Positions 25,401 to 32,900 of a DNA stretch of 64,000 nt are shown in pieces. The translations under genes were made by a program, and so were the position numbers. The notes beneath the pieces were generated by a model. That model saw only the letters and a list, made by a program, of their open reading frames with translations. It searched no databases and was not told the DNA's origin. The DNA comes from Antedon bifida (lineage: Eukaryota; Echinodermata; Crinoidea; Comatulida; Antedonidae). The stretch covers positions 622,501 to 686,500 of the forward strand of contig OY727103.1 in the NCBI GenBank assembly GCA_963402885.1, read 5' to 3'. Positions within the stretch are counted from its first letter, which is position 1; each line of letters starts with the position of its first letter.

Positions 25401-26588
25401 GTACAGCATATGTACTCTTGTGTAGGATTTTTGCAATTTTAAATAAAAAATTCGCAGAGCTTGTGCGATTCACCCATGGTTTTCTAGTTCTTAAAATCAG
25501 TATCAAACAAATATTCACACCTCGGCGGCCATTCACCTAACTATAAAGCTGACACACTTTATATTCATTATTGATGCCCACAATCAAGGTATATTTGTTC
25601 AAGAGCTTCCTTTATATAGGATCATTAGGATGTTTTTATGGCAAATAAGGGAAATTATTCTGTGCTTAAGGGTTAAACGCTAGATAAGCATTGTTACTAA
25701 CAGTTATCCTAGATTAAATTATTGTAACATTTGTTATAATGGTCAAATAAAGACTGTAAACACTTGTTATACTAATTTCAAGGTTATTTAAATATTCTGT
25801 AAATGGGGGGTAATAACATTTTGAAAATAGGTACACCGTTACATTATTTAGGGCATAAAATCTGATGTGATCATCTGCAGATGTTGAACATTTTCACCTG
25901 TTACTGTACATAGTATTAACAAAACCATGGTATGAATTACACATATTATGAAGTATATTCTCAATATATTAAAACATTAAACTGATTTTACTCACACTAA
26001 GCCCACGCATCCCGTTCCTTTGGAGGGTGCTGTCCAAGGGAATGTGTAAGATGTTTGTGGTACCACAAAATGTTTCTGTAAAACCGGAGTGCACACATGA
26101 TTGTCACCGGTCTGTTTGTTTGCTTCTACGCTACTGATCATTATAAAAGTAAATGGCATACTTAAGGATGTTGTTACTGAAAGAAATAAGCATTTAAATT
26201 AATTAAGTTATTAATTAAGTCACTGTATTTTATTGGAATTTATGTGGACCTTGATAGTCAAAAATTTGATTTATATTTTTAGCTTTGCACAAATTGAAAT
26301 AAGAAAAGAAAAGTTACAAAAATATGAACACCAATCTATGATGCTTAAGTCTAAAGTAAACAGCCAAAGTAATAACTCACCAGAATAAAGTTCTTCTGGA
26401 TTGTAATGATTTGGATTTCCATCCACAGTTACCGAGAGCGAAAGTTCCGTACCATCAAATTGGGAAAGATCTACCGCTTTTTGATACGTGCATGGAAACT
26501 GCGCTGATGACACTCTGATGTACGATGAGATCAGAACTGTTAAGAACGTCAAATATACGAGTCTCGTTGATGAATACATTTCATTCAT
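32..26588 (-). CDS. RELN: Reelin, 47 exons, 3' end beyond the left edge
   Basis: Secreted extracellular-matrix glycoprotein that in vertebrates signals through lipoprotein receptors to Dab1. The start ATG is at 26588-26586 and is followed by a signal peptide. The joined exons give about 2,970 in-frame codons: an N-terminal reeler/F-spondin-like region, then reelin repeats 1 to 6, and repeat 7 up to the beginning of its B half. Each repeat shows the BNR-like pattern LQYS-x-GG/LEFS-x-G-x-W, the FRW-x-QP and WALDxVYIG blocks, and a central EGF module; seven EGFs are visible. Human reelin has eight repeats, so repeat 8 and the basic tail should lie to the left of the window. All 46 internal junctions keep frame; 44 are GT-AG and two are GC-AG. 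Assignment is by residue-level similarity to vertebrate reelin and is secure. The entries below list the exons by module. Confidence 0.97.
460..690 (-). repeat. tRNA-derived SINE (SINE-A)
   Basis: In the intron between reelin exons 46 and 47. The head is on the right, with GGTTCAAGTC (B box) reversed at about 625-635. The body shares AAGTCTTTGGGA-TGGAGTT, GGTGGCAATCCTG and ATACACAAG-TGCTCTAC with 60112-60328. Confidence 0.75.
943..1060. mobile_element. Palindromic MITE, copy 1
   Basis: The family consensus is AAGCTCTGTCTACACTATCA at one end and its complement at the other, with GTGATGTGCCCAAATATGGT and ATGACATCATCATGTCCATA in the middle, usually 120-165 bp. The target is TA or TTAA. This is a short copy in the intron between reelin exons 45 and 46. 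Confidence 0.9.
1679..4927 (-). CDS. RELN: Reelin exons 38-44: reelin repeat 6 with EGF 6
   Basis: Exons: 4790-4927, 4372-4516, 3804-3972, 3275-3415, 2840-3020, 2405-2598, 1679-2042. EGF 6 is split between exons 41 and 42 by the same phase 2 intron seen in repeats 2 and 4. The intron between exons 40 and 41 (3416-3803) starts with GC; a GT two to four bases on would put a stop in frame, so the GC donor is required. The two lysines used by vertebrate repeat 6 to bind lipoprotein receptors align here with Asn and Thr. Exon 43 has [17 protein letters not shown] and LLYDQYKYP, close to the human. Exon 44 closes repeat 6 and enters repeat 7A with WLFHDN. Confidence 0.92.
3462..3740 (+). repeat. 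tRNA-derived SINE (SINE-D)
   Basis: In the intron between reelin exons 40 and 41, which is the GC-AG intron. It starts GGATGGCGCAGGGTGTTAGA (A box), with a worn B-box region (GATCGCAAGTTAAAATTC). The body has CCTCTCTCCACCCAGATGTA, AAATGGGTACCTGGT and GGCGCCAAATAAGATCGAC. The partner copy is at 57838-58133. Confidence 0.7.
4101..4202. mobile_element. Palindromic MITE, copy 2
   Basis: Worn, about 100 bp, with both ends shortened to GTAAAGCTACAC and GTGTAGCTTAAC. Intron between reelin exons 39 and 40. Confidence 0.75.
5117..7845 (-). CDS. RELN: Reelin exons 33-37: reelin repeat 5 with EGF 5
   Basis: Exons: 7743-7845, 7133-7359, 6008-6225, 5619-5766, 5117-5375. Exon 34 has [18 protein letters not shown] and ends GLHICG, joining [11 protein letters not shown] in exon 35. 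The human counterpart is KLHLCG-SVRFRWYQGFY, whose cysteine corresponds, by my count from remembered numbering, to the inter-chain disulfide cysteine of vertebrate reelin. EGF 5 is whole inside exon 35. Exon 37 contains [15 protein letters not shown] and [11 protein letters not shown], almost the same as the human QPVLLQYSLNGGLSW and TRLRWWQPS-NG. Repeats 5 and 6 form the receptor-binding core in vertebrates. Confidence 0.93.
5427..5565. mobile_element. Palindromic MITE, copy 3
   Basis: Centre in the opposite orientation (CATATGGACATGATGATGTC first). Intron between reelin exons 36 and 37. Confidence 0.85.
6559..6720. mobile_element. Palindromic MITE, copy 4
   Basis: Has the GCCCAAATATG motif twice. 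TTACAC flanks both ends. It lies directly before SINE-B, in the intron between reelin exons 34 and 35. Confidence 0.88.
6735..7045 (+). repeat. SINE with a tRNA-Leu-like head (SINE-B)
   Basis: The head 6735-6815 has a seven-base acceptor GAGTGAG with its complement CTCACTC, A box TGGCTGAGCGG and B box GGTTCGAGGC. A body of about 230 bp follows (GTCTTCTCGGATAAGGACTA, CACTTTAAAGAACCTAGTAC, GGGGTTACCCCGGTGTA, GGGCCCTCTGGGAGACCAG), ending in a CAATCAATCAA tail. It lies in the intron between reelin exons 34 and 35. It looks full length and rather young. This type is common in marine invertebrate genomes. Confidence 0.85.
8219..8410. repeat. 16-bp minisatellite, about 12 units
   Basis: Unit TCACTTAAGGTAAGCA repeated without gaps in the intron between reelin exons 32 and 33. 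The first unit and the last differ slightly (TAAACA, TAATCA); the inner ones are identical, so it expanded recently. Confidence 0.95.
8496..11227 (-). CDS. RELN: Reelin exons 28-32: reelin repeat 4 with EGF 4
   Basis: Exons: 10948-11227, 10335-10475, 9863-10037, 9118-9394, 8496-8685. Exon 28 begins with PRYAETWDF, a block shared with human repeat 4. Exon 29 has [18 protein letters not shown] and the first half of EGF 4 ([11 protein letters not shown]). The phase 2 intron in the EGF is at the same codon as in repeats 2 and 6. Exon 31 contains [12 protein letters not shown] and [14 protein letters not shown]. Exon 32 opens with [12 protein letters not shown], closing repeat 4B, and goes on into repeat 5A ([10 protein letters not shown]). 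Confidence 0.92.
8831..8988. mobile_element. Short palindromic MITE, second family, copy 1
   Basis: Inverted ends contain GCAACGCAAGGA and TCCTTGCGTTGC, with GGTTCC/GGGAACC at the tips. It has no ORF. The centre has ATTGGTCAACTTGCTTGCG. It lies in a reelin intron. Its relative is at 58565-58695. Confidence 0.65.
9690..9800. repeat. Imperfect inverted repeat, possible MITE
   Basis: GTCACATATGATGCCTGTAT and, inverted, GTATCACATGTGACGCCTGTAT, with a short loop, in the intron between reelin exons 30 and 31. This is a single example, so mobility is only guessed. Confidence 0.4.
10125..10262 (-). repeat. tRNA-derived SINE (SINE-C), reverse copy
   Basis: In the intron between reelin exons 29 and 30. 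The inverted B box (GGATTGAACC at about 10199) and A box (AACCATCAAGCTA at the right end) match the copy at 48733-48905, as does AAACTAAGTCTCA. Confidence 0.7.
11491..14373 (-). CDS. RELN: Reelin exons 22-27: reelin repeat 3 with EGF 3
   Basis: Exons: 14218-14373, 13877-14115, 13270-13421, 12679-12880, 12023-12270, 11491-11673. Exon 23 carries [15 protein letters not shown], aligned with human APVLLQYSHDAGMSW. EGF 3 ([11 protein letters not shown]) is interrupted late, after DIGYS, by a phase 1 intron. That differs in position and phase from the intron in repeats 2, 4 and 6. Exon 25 shows [14 protein letters not shown]. Exon 27 finishes repeat 3B at [11 protein letters not shown] and continues into repeat 4A with [20 protein letters not shown], close to human TGFQDKFDGSI-WYRIQGG. 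Confidence 0.92.
11751..11876 (+). repeat. Interspersed repeat of unknown family
   Basis: AATGACAATGCTGTGGGTAT, CAGTGGCTGGATCTCAAT and a TAAATCAAAACGA, GTAAAACA, CACTAGCCCT series, in a reelin intron. The inverted relative is at 25104-25245. No coding content; it could be a retroelement tail. Confidence 0.6.
12914..13005. mobile_element. Palindromic MITE, copy 5, left half only
   Basis: The left arm and centre up to ATATGGTACTGG are present and the right arm is missing. Intron between reelin exons 24 and 25. Confidence 0.8.
14639..16745 (-). CDS. RELN: Reelin exons 16-21: reelin repeat 2 with EGF 2
   Basis: Exons: 16618-16745, 16354-16528, 16119-16256, 15664-15856, 15191-15396, 14639-14786. 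[20 protein letters not shown] in exon 16 is nearly identical to the human repeat 2A block. EGF 2 is split between exons 18 and 19 by a phase 2 intron placed in the codon before the Cys-Asp pair. Exon 20 has [15 protein letters not shown], and exon 21 has SSRFRWWQP and WALDDVYIG, closing repeat 2B. In vertebrates the N-terminal processing site lies around the repeat 2/3 border. I cannot place a protease site here from sequence alone. Confidence 0.93.
15003..15144. mobile_element. Palindromic MITE, copy 6
   Basis: Ends altered in step (AAGTTCTGTCCACAC and GTGTGAACAGAACTT), the centre inverted. Intron between reelin exons 20 and 21. Confidence 0.85.
16853..17004. mobile_element. Palindromic MITE, copy 7
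   Basis: TTTAGTCTTGTCTACAC to GTGTAGACAGAGCTTTA, in the intron between reelin exons 15 and 16. Confidence 0.88.
17032..20875 (-). CDS. RELN: Reelin exons 8-15: reelin repeat 1 with EGF 1
   Basis: Exons: 20655-20875, 19925-20076, 19485-19603, 18935-19275, 18565-18674, 18035-18329, 17525-17686, 17032-17268. EGF 1 ([11 protein letters not shown]) lies whole inside exon 13, without an internal intron. Exon 11 has [10 protein letters not shown] and [10 protein letters not shown], matching the human EFSTNHGRSW and WAVDFFHVLP. Exon 8 contains an in-frame 18-base tandem repeat encoding LTQSDV-type units just ahead of the repeat 1 A half; human reelin has no such insert at this point. Exon 10 is joined to exon 11 through a GC-AG intron (19276-19484). 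Exon 15 closes repeat 1B at [10 protein letters not shown] and opens repeat 2A. Confidence 0.93.
18694..18832. mobile_element. Palindromic MITE, copy 8
   Basis: TTAAGCCCTGTC to GACAGAGCTTAA with TTAA at both borders, 20 bases from the acceptor of reelin exon 12. Confidence 0.88.
19757..19915. repeat. GTAA/GTGA tetranucleotide microsatellite
   Basis: Imperfect (GTAA)n with TGAG, ATAA and GATA interruptions, ending about ten bases from the donor of reelin exon 9. Many units resemble GTAAGT donor sites on the plus strand only, which is antisense to reelin. Confidence 0.9.
20394..20535. mobile_element. Palindromic MITE, copy 9
   Basis: Typical full copy, in the intron between reelin exons 8 and 9. 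Confidence 0.88.
20741..20830. repeat. 18-bp coding minisatellite in reelin exon 8
   Basis: Units of ACTGAGTCAGAACGTCAG and the variant with AGAGAGCCAG, in frame on the minus strand. They encode [24 protein letters not shown] and LTQSVT in a row. Confidence 0.92.
20958..21029. mobile_element. Palindromic MITE, copy 10, left half only
   Basis: Left arm and part of the centre, cut off at a retroposon-like tail (21030). Intron between reelin exons 7 and 8. Confidence 0.7.
21030..21150 (-). repeat. Retroposon-type tail abutting a half MITE
   Basis: On the minus strand the sequence ends GACGACCAAATAAATATTAT with (ATT)n, like the 3' end of a truncated retroposon. Its left border is exactly where the MITE starting at 20958 stops. 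An insertion into the MITE followed by loss of its right half is the simplest reading. Confidence 0.4.
21168..26588 (-). CDS. RELN: Reelin exons 1-7: signal peptide, reeler-like domain, unique region
   Basis: Exons: 26381-26588, 25996-26176, 23800-23891, 23359-23434, 22016-22164, 21645-21741, 21168-21411. Exon 1 encodes a signal peptide of about 29 residues (hydrophobic core [15 protein letters not shown], likely cleavage after VSSA) and the opening of the F-spondin-like domain, including [12 protein letters not shown], which aligns with GNPTYYVPGQEY of human reelin. Exon 2 ends with [10 protein letters not shown], matching the human APPAGTGCV. Exons 4-7 carry [35 protein letters not shown] and [15 protein letters not shown], all recognisable in the human region before repeat 1. 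The start is upheld by the signal peptide directly behind it. Introns 2 and 4 are the longest of the gene (2.1 kb and 1.2 kb). Confidence 0.93.
21816..21925 (+). repeat. (ATA)n-linked repeat fragment
   Basis: ATTATAATAATAATATTTAT followed by TCTCACAGTGCAACATGAAA and a TTTAAGGAGAGATTTGAA block. The last part resembles the insert at 45320-45470 (GAGGAGAGATTTGAAGA). It lies in the intron between reelin exons 5 and 6. Confidence 0.4.
23973..24113. mobile_element. Palindromic MITE, copy 11
   Basis: TTAAGCTCTGTC to GACAGAGCTTAA, near the 3' end of reelin intron 2. Confidence 0.9.
24114..25995. other. Bulk of reelin intron 2
   Basis: Longest intron of the gene. Apart from the repeat at 25104-25245 and a (TA)n run (25079-25100) it is plain AT-rich sequence. 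I see no conserved element or hidden exon. Confidence 0.5.
25104..25245 (-). repeat. Interspersed repeat of unknown family, reverse copy
   Basis: In reelin intron 2. It begins GGGTAGGGCTAGTGTTGCCC and ends AGCCACTGATACCCACAGCA, TTGTCATTTTTTCGGTAATT, and is the reverse complement of 11751-11876 with a T-rich interior. Confidence 0.6.
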
Positions 26589-27566
26589 ATTGTTTAAGAT
26601 GTTTATCTGGTGAATTGTCTTTCTCGAACAATGTAATAGCTTCTTTAAATGATGCTGTACCCCTTCTCACAGAGTCAAAAACTTGTGATAGTATTCCATA
26701 TCAAATTGATTTGAAGTTGTGATGTTCGGTGTAAGATCTCCAAACAGGTACTTTTATAGGTTTGCTGCTGAAACTTGTGAACCAACTGAAGAGTTAAGTA
26801 GTGTTATTCACGCTTTATGATGTTCAGCAATTCAAGAAATGAAAACACTCCATTCCACCAACAAAGATGATCAAATTTTGAAACCTGAGAAGGAATAGTA
26901 AAACCGTGGTATAAGTCAGCTGTAGTTTTATCTGTGTGTCCTTGATGGGTTTTACTTCTCATTATTAAACACCTACAAGAGAGATATTTAAAGAGCAATT
27001 CCCATTAACCAATCAGATTGGATTACATTCTAAGATTGCTGATGGAAGTTCAGAATCATAAAAAAAAATAGAAAAATAAAAAGTAGCGATGTATTGCTAA
27101 AAAGTAAAAGTACTGAAAAAAAAAGAAGTAAAACTACTTAGAAGGTCAAGTTTAAGTTTTAAACTAAAAGCCATCAAATAATGTTATTGTTTAAAGCAGG
27201 GAGATGTTTAAAGATTTATCAGTTATAATATTAATTAAATTATAAAATTAATAAAATTTAACTAGCTTCATTAGAAGGTAAATTAAAATTAATTTAATTA
27301 AAATGTAGGAACAAATGGTAACTAAGTGGGTACATACAGGCAATTTAAACAAAGAAATAAAGAAATAATATTAATATATAAATAAAACAATAAAATGGTC
27401 TAGTAAGAAAGGCAGAAAAGAAAATTTAAATTTTATATTGTTTGGAAGATTATTAAAAAATATCAGAGTATATATAAATGCATTTACTATTACTAAGTAT
27501 TTAGATAATGTACTATATTTAATATGTATTATGTAATAAATATAATATATAATATGTACATCTTAC

Positions 27567-27760
27567 CTGTGTGACTGCAGCATGGGTTATCCCAAGCACC
27601 AATGCCAAGATCTCACTAATGAGGTGCGAGTACTTAGTTAGATGGTGCTCCCTAGAGGGCAGGCTACATGACCTAGCGGGTTATATTGTACAGGATGAAC
27701 AACTCCAATGTTCACAATGGGTACAGCAGGAAGCCAGATACTGTTTGCTTAAGTAATCTT
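27567..27760 (-). promoter_or_regulatory. Possible non-coding first exon of reelin
   Basis: On the minus strand a very strong donor (CAG|GTAAGATG, GT at 27565-27566) follows a stretch that is much less AT-rich than its surroundings, about 1 kb upstream of the reelin start codon. AG acceptors with pyrimidine tracts lie between this site and the ATG near 26590-26660. A 5' UTR exon spliced to exon 1 would explain the donor. The right edge given is only where the base composition changes. Transcript data would be needed to accept it. Confidence 0.3.
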
Positions 27761-28411
27761 GGTTAGATCAAGTGACTATCAAAGCATATTAAATTTGATG
27801 GCTTTTAGTTTTGAATGTCAACTTCTAAGTATGCTATCAATTTTAAGTTTTCAAGACATTGAATACCAAAAATGAAAAAGATTTGAAAAAGATTATACTT
27901 TTTTAGAAAAAATGAATGGGGTATTTAGTCATTTTATTACACTTCTATTTTATTTTAAGAATAATTTTAATAAGTAAAAACTAAAAAGTTGTTTTATCCA
28001 GGTTTATCAAAATTTTAATTTTCAAAATTAATTAATAGTTAAGTATTAACTGTCAAAAAATACACACAAAATTAATTGAATTTTTAAAAATATATCAATA
28101 GTTTGGTGGCAAAAGTTTTTTTCAAGTTCAATACACAGGTAAAGAAAGAAAGAAGAAAAGATCAAATAGCAAGTTTACTTATAAATTGTTTCCTTGTCTG
28201 CAAACACTGGTATATAAGCACTTGTACTTAATCAGCAGTCAATCAGAACCAAAACAAACATTACAGAGCTAAGTCAACAACTAGCAATTGTAAAGAAAAA
28301 CAACAAATGTGCAGTAGGTAAACACTGGGAGAACTAGGGTGTTAATGCAGTTCAACGCAAGCTGTTAAAACTTAAATATTGCCTTCAAGAAAAGTAATAA
28401 AATGATTAATA

Positions 28412-28775
28412 TTCGGCGCTTGTATTATAAAAATAAAGCAATTAAAATTGTTTAAATATTGCTTTCTGAGGAAGAGTCAAATGCATACTGTATTAAATAC
28501 ACTACTAAAATATTCTGAAGCAATGTATGCAAATAAATCTCTGGTTTTTTTAGAAGGTTGATACTTGAAAATCAAAATATATAAGAAATAAAATTATAAA
28601 TATTCGGCGCTAGTAGTATTATAAAAATAAAGCAAATAAATTGTCTGAAATATTGCTTTCTGAGGAAGAGCCAAAATGTATTAAAATACTAAAAATTTAC
28701 ACTTCTAAAATCATCCGAAGCAATCTGCTAAAAGGTTCTGCTAGAAGGTTGGTACTTGAAAAACCAAAATACCAA
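28412..28775. repeat. Diverged tandem duplication, unit about 190 bp
   Basis: Two adjacent copies start with ATTCGGCGCT (28412 and about 28602). They share, in order, a TATTATAAAAATAAAGCAA block, TATTGCTTTCTGAGGAAGAG, a GAAGCAAT block and GAAGGTTG-TACTTGAAAA, with scattered substitutions and indels. It is non-coding and sits upstream of reelin. Confidence 0.75.
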
Positions 28776-29063
28776 TGTATATAAATACAGGTTGACCTCT
28801 GACCTCTAAGGTACAAAAAACCCAGAATATTATTACAGGTGTAAACTAAATCCATTATCTAATTTATAAATCTAAAACAAACATCATTTCTCTCATTCTC
28901 CATTTTATAAACAGAGCTTAAATCAGGGTGTACAGCACCCATAATATTTCTTTGTTGGCAGCGAACGTTTCTCCTTAATTGGCCGTTTGAACAAGGGCAC
29001 ATCCGATGAAAAACATAATTTATCCAAAGCTTGAAAGTTATATAAACACAATGCAGATTGCAA

Positions 29064-29215
29064 ATTAAAGCTGTCTACACTATCAAAAAAAAGTGTGATG
29101 TACCCAAATATGGTAGTGATATACCCAAATATGGTAGTGATATGACATCATCATGTCCATTTTTGGGCACATCACATATTTTTGTCACATAAATTTCGAT
29201 AGTGTAGATAGCTTA
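29064..29215. mobile_element. Palindromic MITE, copy 12
   Basis: Intergenic, between reelin and ORC5. The centre has the TACCCAAATATGGTAGTGAT block twice. Confidence 0.88.
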
Positions 29216-29940
29216 AAAAATGGTTTTACCTTAAAGCCGACTAACATATTGTTTCTTCTGAAAGGAACAAAAATGATTCATAATTTATAAGGAAACACGA
29301 TAAAGGTTTGGCTCCTGATCTAGTCCTCATGGAAGTGTATCACTGATTCTGAAGTCATGGGGGTACAATAAACATAGGCTAGTAATCTTTACTAAATTTC
29401 TGTAGAACAGGAACAGTAATAGCCGACGGTTTCACCTGCCTCATTTCAGATTAAATTGATAAAACAACAAAACTTCAAATTATTTTCTCCAGTTTTGTTC
29501 ACTAGAAATGTGGTGTTAGGAAATGCCTAATGAAACATCTTAAATGCACTACAACAAATGAAACAAACATACAAACACTTTTGTACAAAATAGTAAAGTA
29601 ATTTATTTTGATTTATATCATCACACCCAGGGATTTGAATTCAGTACTTGTGTACACCTACTTCAGCTATATTTGTCACACAACGCAGGTGTCACAAAAC
29701 GCAGGTGTCACTTCCTGTGTCAGGTGTCATTAAATATTTGTATTACTTATCATTCTTTGGTAAGGACAGTTTTTTTATTTTACAGATAACATAGGAACAT
29801 TGCCAAATGCATAAATTCTGTATTTTGGGGAAAAGTGTCGTTACATGGTCAGTTGAAGTAGTCATAAAAATTCCTACCAGCTAATTGACGACAGATTCCA
29901 AAACATCATCTTCAGATAGCGCCCTCTGGAGTGAGAAAAC

Positions 29941-32900
29941 TTATTGCACAAAGTCATAGAGGTAGCGAATGATGTCAAAATTGACTGTCCTGAAAATGGA
30001 AAAGTATAAAAAAATGTATTAACAAGCCAACACTGTTGTCTCAGATCAATTTATCTTTCTTAAGTCTTCCAGAAATTTATTAATTACATTTAGTACAGTA
30101 ATTAAACATAACTATTAGAAAGTTGAAGTATTGAATAATTATTGTAATGTTGAGGAAAGATGAACTATAGAGGGGGTAGTGCTACAAAATACTAAGCATC
30201 ACATGTCGTTTCAATTCAATAATTCTTTCAATTCAACATTTATTTTGACCAAAATCAAACATTAACATTTGTACATATGACTCTAAACAAATAAACAACT
30301 ACACTCTCTTGTAATAAGACTTTGTTTATATAGAGCATCTTGTGTATATGTTTGTATTGTGAACGGGATTGCCAGCTTTAAGAAGGAAAGTGAATGAATT
30401 CGCTTATGTTTGGGAATTTGCTCGTTTATTTTTATTTGTAAAGTAATAATGAAGAAAGTGTAGAGTACTTGCCTTGCTATTGACTGGATGAAGTCAAGTG
30501 AAACTGTGCATTTATAACGAGGTGAATCTAGTTGATCGTCATGTCCAACTTGACAAAGAAGACTTAACGTTACAAGTGACGAGATCTTAAAAATTTAAAA
30601 TGTAATTTTTTTTTTCGTGCTCTGTTCTGGGTTGACCAACTAGCATAGGTGTTTAGCACCTGTTGGTCTTTCCTTGCCTTTTATTATATTTGTTTTGTTT
30701 TTTCTATGTATTGTATATGGCAGAAATTGAATAAAAAAATAAATAAATATAAGTATAATATATTAAATTTCAACTCTCCCAACAATTTTTCAAAGCCCAT
30801 TGATAAATAATGTGTTGCTACATTCAATGAAAACAATAACAATTTACAAAAACAGTGCATTTTATACTCACTTGTGAAAACACATTAGCAGTTGCTGAGA
30901 CCTTCCCATCCACAATGCTGTAAAAAATAGCCATGAGGCGGTCTAACGCAAAGGCCTTTGGTCCTAGCAGTTGACTGCTTGTCTGAAAGAAAAAAAACAT
31001 GTTGTCGTCTCTCACTATTCCCATAAAACACGATTTTGGTAGTTGGTACAAAATTTTACAAAAAGTTTTACAGTAAGTACTCACATCTTTTTTTGGATTA
31101 GCCTTAGAAGACTTCCTGATCTTCCCATGATGCTTTGAAAAAAAGCGTCTGTCAGTTTTCGCTGGGTTGTAAGATGCCATATAGGCTGCAATAAGGAGGT
31201 ACTTAGAATAGAATGGTAGCTCGACCTTTGACCTTGAAGATAAACACGTGAGGACTCCAGGTTGTTCACAGTCCTCTTCCTGATACCTTTCCCACTGTGA
31301 ACTAAATACAAGTTTTAATGATTAATTTGTGCTAAAATAATTATTGCACAGTACCATTCAATTTCACAGATTCAACCAGACAATGAGCTATTGAGTCCAA
31401 CAGTCATTCTGCAAACGCACATAATTTCTGAGCATGTGCAGAATAACTTATGGACTCAACAGTCACATGGTGCATTGTGAAAATAAAAGGTTGCTAATGA
31501 CAGCTTATATTAAAATCTATAATATGAGGCAAAGTCAAGGAAACAAATACATTCTGTAAAGCAAATGGAACATCAGTTTAACGCCAAAATGGTACTTACC
31601 TAGATACCTCCCTCAGGTAAACTGTGTGCATAGCCTTTTTAAGATGAGGTTCTATATTTCTCCACAGTTTGTGTGCATTATCTTGTGTTAGTAACCCTTT
31701 GTTTATCGGTTCGATATACTTTGGGAAATTTAAAAAAGCCTGAGAACAAAATAAAAACTTAATGAATAAAGATTTTTCTTTAAATTTCATACACATCCAA
31801 CAACAAGCAAGTCACCAATTACAAGATACATATAAACTAAAGCTCTGTCTACACTATCAAACTTTATGTGACAAAAAAATGTGATGTGCCCATATGGACA
31901 TGATGAAGTCATATCACTACCATATTTGGGCATATCACACTTGTTTGGTCAAATTAGTTTGATTGTAGACAGAGTCATCTTTATACTATATTTTATCTAT
32001 GAATGAGTGAAAAAATAAGCTCAAATATTGAAATCAGCAAAGCAGTGAAGACTTACCAAATGCCTAATTTCATTGAGATCTCTGCATGCGATATAAAATA
32101 CACTCATTAACAGATTGGCATACGATGAGTAGAAGTCAGCAGAGTACCCAGGAGGACAATCGTGAGAAATGATGTCTAGAAGTTCAGCTGAAGAAAAGGA
32201 AATGAGATGGCTGATCAGATGAGCGATTGAAAAACAATATAGGAGGATCTGGAGTGGATGATGTTAAGGCAGGGTTATTAACACACAGACACAGAAAAGC
32301 GCGACCAAACATACTGGGCTGAATACATTAAATCATATTGCTAATTCAGTAGGCCCATCTAACAATATTTGGACCTTGGACTCAAAAAGTTTGCTCTTCA
32401 GATATCAAATTCCTTATAATGTTACGTTTAATGTAAGAAAAAGAAGTCTTAATACTGAATGAATAAATAAATGAATCAAATGAATAAATAAAATATTTTA
32501 TCAAAAACTCAAGCAAGGGAATATTAAACCAACCTTTTGAATAATCAGGAAAGTGTAGAATGATAGGCTCCGCAAAACCAGTACCTGTGCGGAATTTAGC
32601 CCAGACCAATTGGCTGATTAAGATGACACAGACATTGCAGTGTGACAACTCAGATAGACGCAGTAGGCCAGGCAACAAGTTAGCCTCCATGTCTCGTAAC
32701 CGCTCTGCTTTATCAAGTACCTTTCACAACAAATGGTAGAACAGTAAATAAATTAAATCTGACTTTATATCACTGTTTATAGTCTAAATTACACAAGCCT
32801 GTTTTTATATAAAGCTCTGTCTACACTATTAAACTAGTTTGACAAAAAAAGTGTGATGTGCCCAAATATGGTAGTGATATTCCAAAATATGGTATTGATA

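Larger units (their letters stand above)
26589..29940. other. Reelin-ORC5 intergenic region
   Basis: No protein gene is visible. The stretch is strongly AT-rich, especially 27060-27560 and 27900-28140. It holds the possible reelin leader exon near 27567, a diverged tandem duplication (28412-28775) and one MITE (29064-29215). A TTTATT at 29774-29779 gives AATAAA on the minus strand about 165 bases past the ORC5 stop and is a plausible ORC5 polyadenylation signal. Confidence 0.6.

Noticed and set aside
31081-31311. 76-codon frame overlapping ORC5 exon 6
   Set aside because: It is the wrong frame. The AG that leaves TTCACAGTGG at the exon start gives SSQWERYQ, matching human SSQWEKLQ.
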